Origin: Clostridiales bacterium
Lineage (GTDB): Bacteria > Bacillota > Clostridia > Lachnospirales > Lachnospiraceae
Direction: 5' to 3'
Assembly (NCBI GenBank): GCA_021199255.1
Contig: JAJQIK010000081.1
Location: forward strand, 124,001-188,000
Length of the DNA stretch: 64,000 nucleotides
Shown here: piece by piece, positions 62,263 through 64,000 of the stretch
How the letters are laid out: each line of letters opens with the position of its first letter
How positions within the stretch are numbered: position 1 is the stretch's first letter
Program-made: the position numbers and the translations under genes
Notes under the pieces: model-generated
What the model was told of the DNA's origin: nothing
Seen by the model: only the letters and a program-made list of their open reading frames with translations
The model's database searches: none

Positions 62263-64000
62263 ATGAGTCAGTTAACAGCGGGAATAGCGCTATTCCTGAT
62301 ACCGGGACTGATACCTGCGTATGTACGGCATAAGAGTGGTGAGAAGGGCAGTCGGTTATCTATGGCAGTAAATGCGCTGACGAACGCCTTTCTCATTCTT
62401 ATTTGTACCTATGGCTGTATGTATGGTTTGTTCGGTGACGCCGTATTTGGGCTGATCCCGGTGGAAGAAGCGGATTCTTTTTATAATCATTATATACTGT
62501 TATATGTGCTCTTCTTTGTGACGGCATATGGCTGCGCGCTGCTGATGTCCCTGCCTGTGGTATGGAAGGGGAGCGGGCAGGGACTGCCCGGCGGGAAATG
62601 CGCCGTCCTGCTGATGGCCACGGTATTGTGGGTGATTCTTCTGATGGCGGTGGAATATGATGATTATGCCGGAACACACCTTGTGATCAACGAAGTATGC
62701 AGCCATAACCTCTCTCTGATTTTAGATGATCATGGAGACAGTAGCGATTATATTGAAATTTATAATTCTTCCCTTACCACAGTATCGTTAGAGGGCTGGT
62801 ATCTGACGGCGCATGAGGATGTGCTGACCTCAAAGCCTCTACAGGGCATCTATATCGAACCACGCTCCTATCTGATTTTCTTTGCCAATGGCGACGTGGC
62901 TTCCGGCTCCAATGAGGAGGGGAAAACGGGGCAGTATCAGGATCTTGATTTTAAACTGGACGAAATGGGAGAAACGTTGATTCTGGCAGACCCGGACGGC
63001 CGCGTTGTTGACCGGGTGGAGGTGCCGGAGCTGACCGCAGATGTTTCCTATGCAAGATTAGAGGATGGACAGGACAACTGGAGTATTGTGAAATGGGGCA
63101 CCCCTGGACAAACCAACGAGGGGCTGTCGCCTTATGTGATTCCCACTCTGGAGACGCCGGTATTTTCGGCGGAAAGCGGATTTTATGACGCATCGTTTAT
63201 CTTGTCGCTGGAGGCGGGAGAAGGGCAGAAAATATACTATACCCTGGACGGCTCTGAGCCTACTCAGGAATCCTCCTTATATACGGAGCCGATTACCATA
63301 GGGGATAACAGCAGCGCCGAAAATTATTATGCCAATATAGAAGGAACAGCGCCGGACGGCGACTATCAGCCTGCCTATCTGCTGGATAAGGGCACTGTGG
63401 TAAAGGCTATATGTGTCAATGAACAGGAGGAGGTCAGCGAAGTCGTTTCCCGGATTTACTTCGTAGGCTTCGACGAAAAATCCGGTTATGATCAGGTGAA
63501 TATCCTGTCCATCACCTGCGACCCGGAGGATTTTTTCTCAGCGGACAGGGGAATCTATGTTTTGGGGGACGTTTACCGTCAATGGGAGCTTTATGAGGAA
63601 AATCTGGGTTATTCCTTCGCAGCGAATTATACCCATACGGACAGGACAGGCGAGAGAGTAGTGACAGCAGCTCTTTTTAATACCGCAAAGGAACTGGTAG
63701 CCGAGGAAGAGATCGGCGTCAGGATACGCGGCGGGGCGAGCAAGAATCTGCGGCAGAAGGGATTTAATTTTTATGCCCGCGAGGAGTACGGCGAGGACGT
63801 TTTGGGACTGGGCAGCAAGATGCTGCGTACCTCCGGCTCTATTGATACCAACAAAACCATGCTGCGGGACGTGTTTAACCAGTCGCTGGCGGCGGACAGG
63901 GATCTGGAAACTCAGCCGGGCGAACCCTGCGTTTTGTTCCTGAACGGGGAATACTGGGGGCTGTATAATTTACAGACCCGTTTTACGGAGGAGTATTTTG
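62263..64000 (+). CDS. Multi-domain CotH protein with membrane region and lamin-tail domain (3' end outside window)
   Basis: 579 residues are visible from ATG 62263 (AGGGATGG just upstream) and the frame is still open at the window end. Three or four membrane helices fill residues 1-130. A lamin-tail-like domain starts at VINEVCSHN (about 141-275, with DYIEIYNSS and LEGWYL). A chitobiase-C-type segment follows, with YYTLDGSEPT at about 325-334, then the start of a CotH domain with VRIRGGASKNLRQKGF (from residue 486) and LFLNGEYWGLYN. The lamin-tail plus CotH pairing is common in large secreted clostridial proteins; the polytopic N-terminus is less so. Domain calls past the window cannot be checked. 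Confidence 0.88.
   Translation, partial: MSQLTAGIALFLIPGLIPAYVRHKSGEKGSRLSMAVNALTNAFLILICTYGCMYGLFGDAVFGLIPVEEADSFYNHYILLYVLFFVTAYGCALLMSLPVVWKGSGQGLPGGKCAVLLMATVLWVILLMAVEYDDYAGTHLVINEVCSHNLSLILDDHGDSSDYIEIYNSSLTTVSLEGWYLTAHEDVLTSKPLQGIYIEPRSYLIFFANGDVASGSNEEGKTGQYQDLDFKLDEMGETLILADPDGRVVDRVEVPELTADVSYARLEDGQDNWSIVKWGTPGQTNEGLSPYVIPTLETPVFSAESGFYDASFILSLEAGEGQKIYYTLDGSEPTQESSLYTEPITIGDNSSAENYYANIEGTAPDGDYQPAYLLDKGTVVKAICVNEQEEVSEVVSRIYFVGFDEKSGYDQVNILSITCDPEDFFSADRGIYVLGDVYRQWELYEENLGYSFAANYTHTDRTGERVVTAALFNTAKELVAEEEIGVRIRGGASKNLRQKGFNFYAREEYGEDVLGLGSKMLRTSGSIDTNKTMLRDVFNQSLAADRDLETQPGEPCVLFLNGEYWGLYNLQTRFTEEYF

Overview
The window looks like a chromosomal cell-envelope polysaccharide and surface-protein locus from a Gram-positive anaerobe of the Clostridia, most likely Lachnospiraceae. 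The evidence is strong AGGAGG-type ribosome binding sites, frequent TTG/GTG-context starts, sigma-A promoters with extended -10 boxes, very large secreted proteins with bacterial Ig-like (Big_2) and BspA-type leucine-rich repeats, CotH-type kinases, a GH25 lysozyme, and the absence of any lipopolysaccharide gene. The assignment is inferred from gene content, not from a marker gene. I see no tRNA, rRNA, CRISPR array, transposase or phage gene.

Layout. 1-3435: the end of a polytopic glycosyltransferase-like protein facing a CotH lipoprotein. 3608-13674: two giant secreted proteins, a glucosaminidase with Ig-like repeats and a BspA-like LRR protein. 13897-19039: two polytopic membrane proteins, an XRE regulator with visible operators, and a GT2. 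19045-28616: the glycan core, with GT2, two GT4, GT8, UDP-glucose dehydrogenase, UDP-glucuronate 4-epimerase, a GtrB-like polyprenyl glycosyltransferase and a LIC_10190-like membrane protein. 28719-36467: a YdjC deacetylase, a second CotH protein, an MBOAT/SGNH pair, a second MBOAT and a DPM1-like GT2. 36498-40210: two polytopic proteins overlapping tail to tail. 40430-46379: an acyl-activation block (SGNH hydrolase, FkbH-like HAD-IIIC protein, acyl carrier protein), a polytopic protein, a VOC protein and GtrA. 46406-53999: a DUF6044-like membrane protein, a radical SAM protein, an SGNH lipoprotein, an FAD oxidoreductase and a DUF6077-like gene carrying two opposite frameshifts. 54045-58232: a third MBOAT with its SGNH partner, a degenerate SGNH paralogue and a zinc-ribbon protein. 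58471-64000: a GH25 lysozyme with an acidic tandem-repeat cytoplasmic tail, RmlB, and a third CotH protein that runs off the window.

How the genes may work together (inference): nucleotide sugars (UDP-GlcA, UDP-GalA, dTDP-4-keto-6-deoxyglucose) feed cytoplasmic GT2/GT4/GT8 enzymes and lipid-linked sugar donors made by GtrB/DPM1-like enzymes. About nine large polytopic proteins resemble GT-C enzymes that would use those donors outside the membrane. The glycan would then be tailored by deacetylation (YdjC) and O-acylation (three MBOATs with SGNH partners). The FkbH-like protein plus ACP could supply an unusual acyl group, giving a layout like the Dlt D-alanylation system but with a different acyl source. 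Three CotH proteins suggest secreted phosphotransfer on the same surface.
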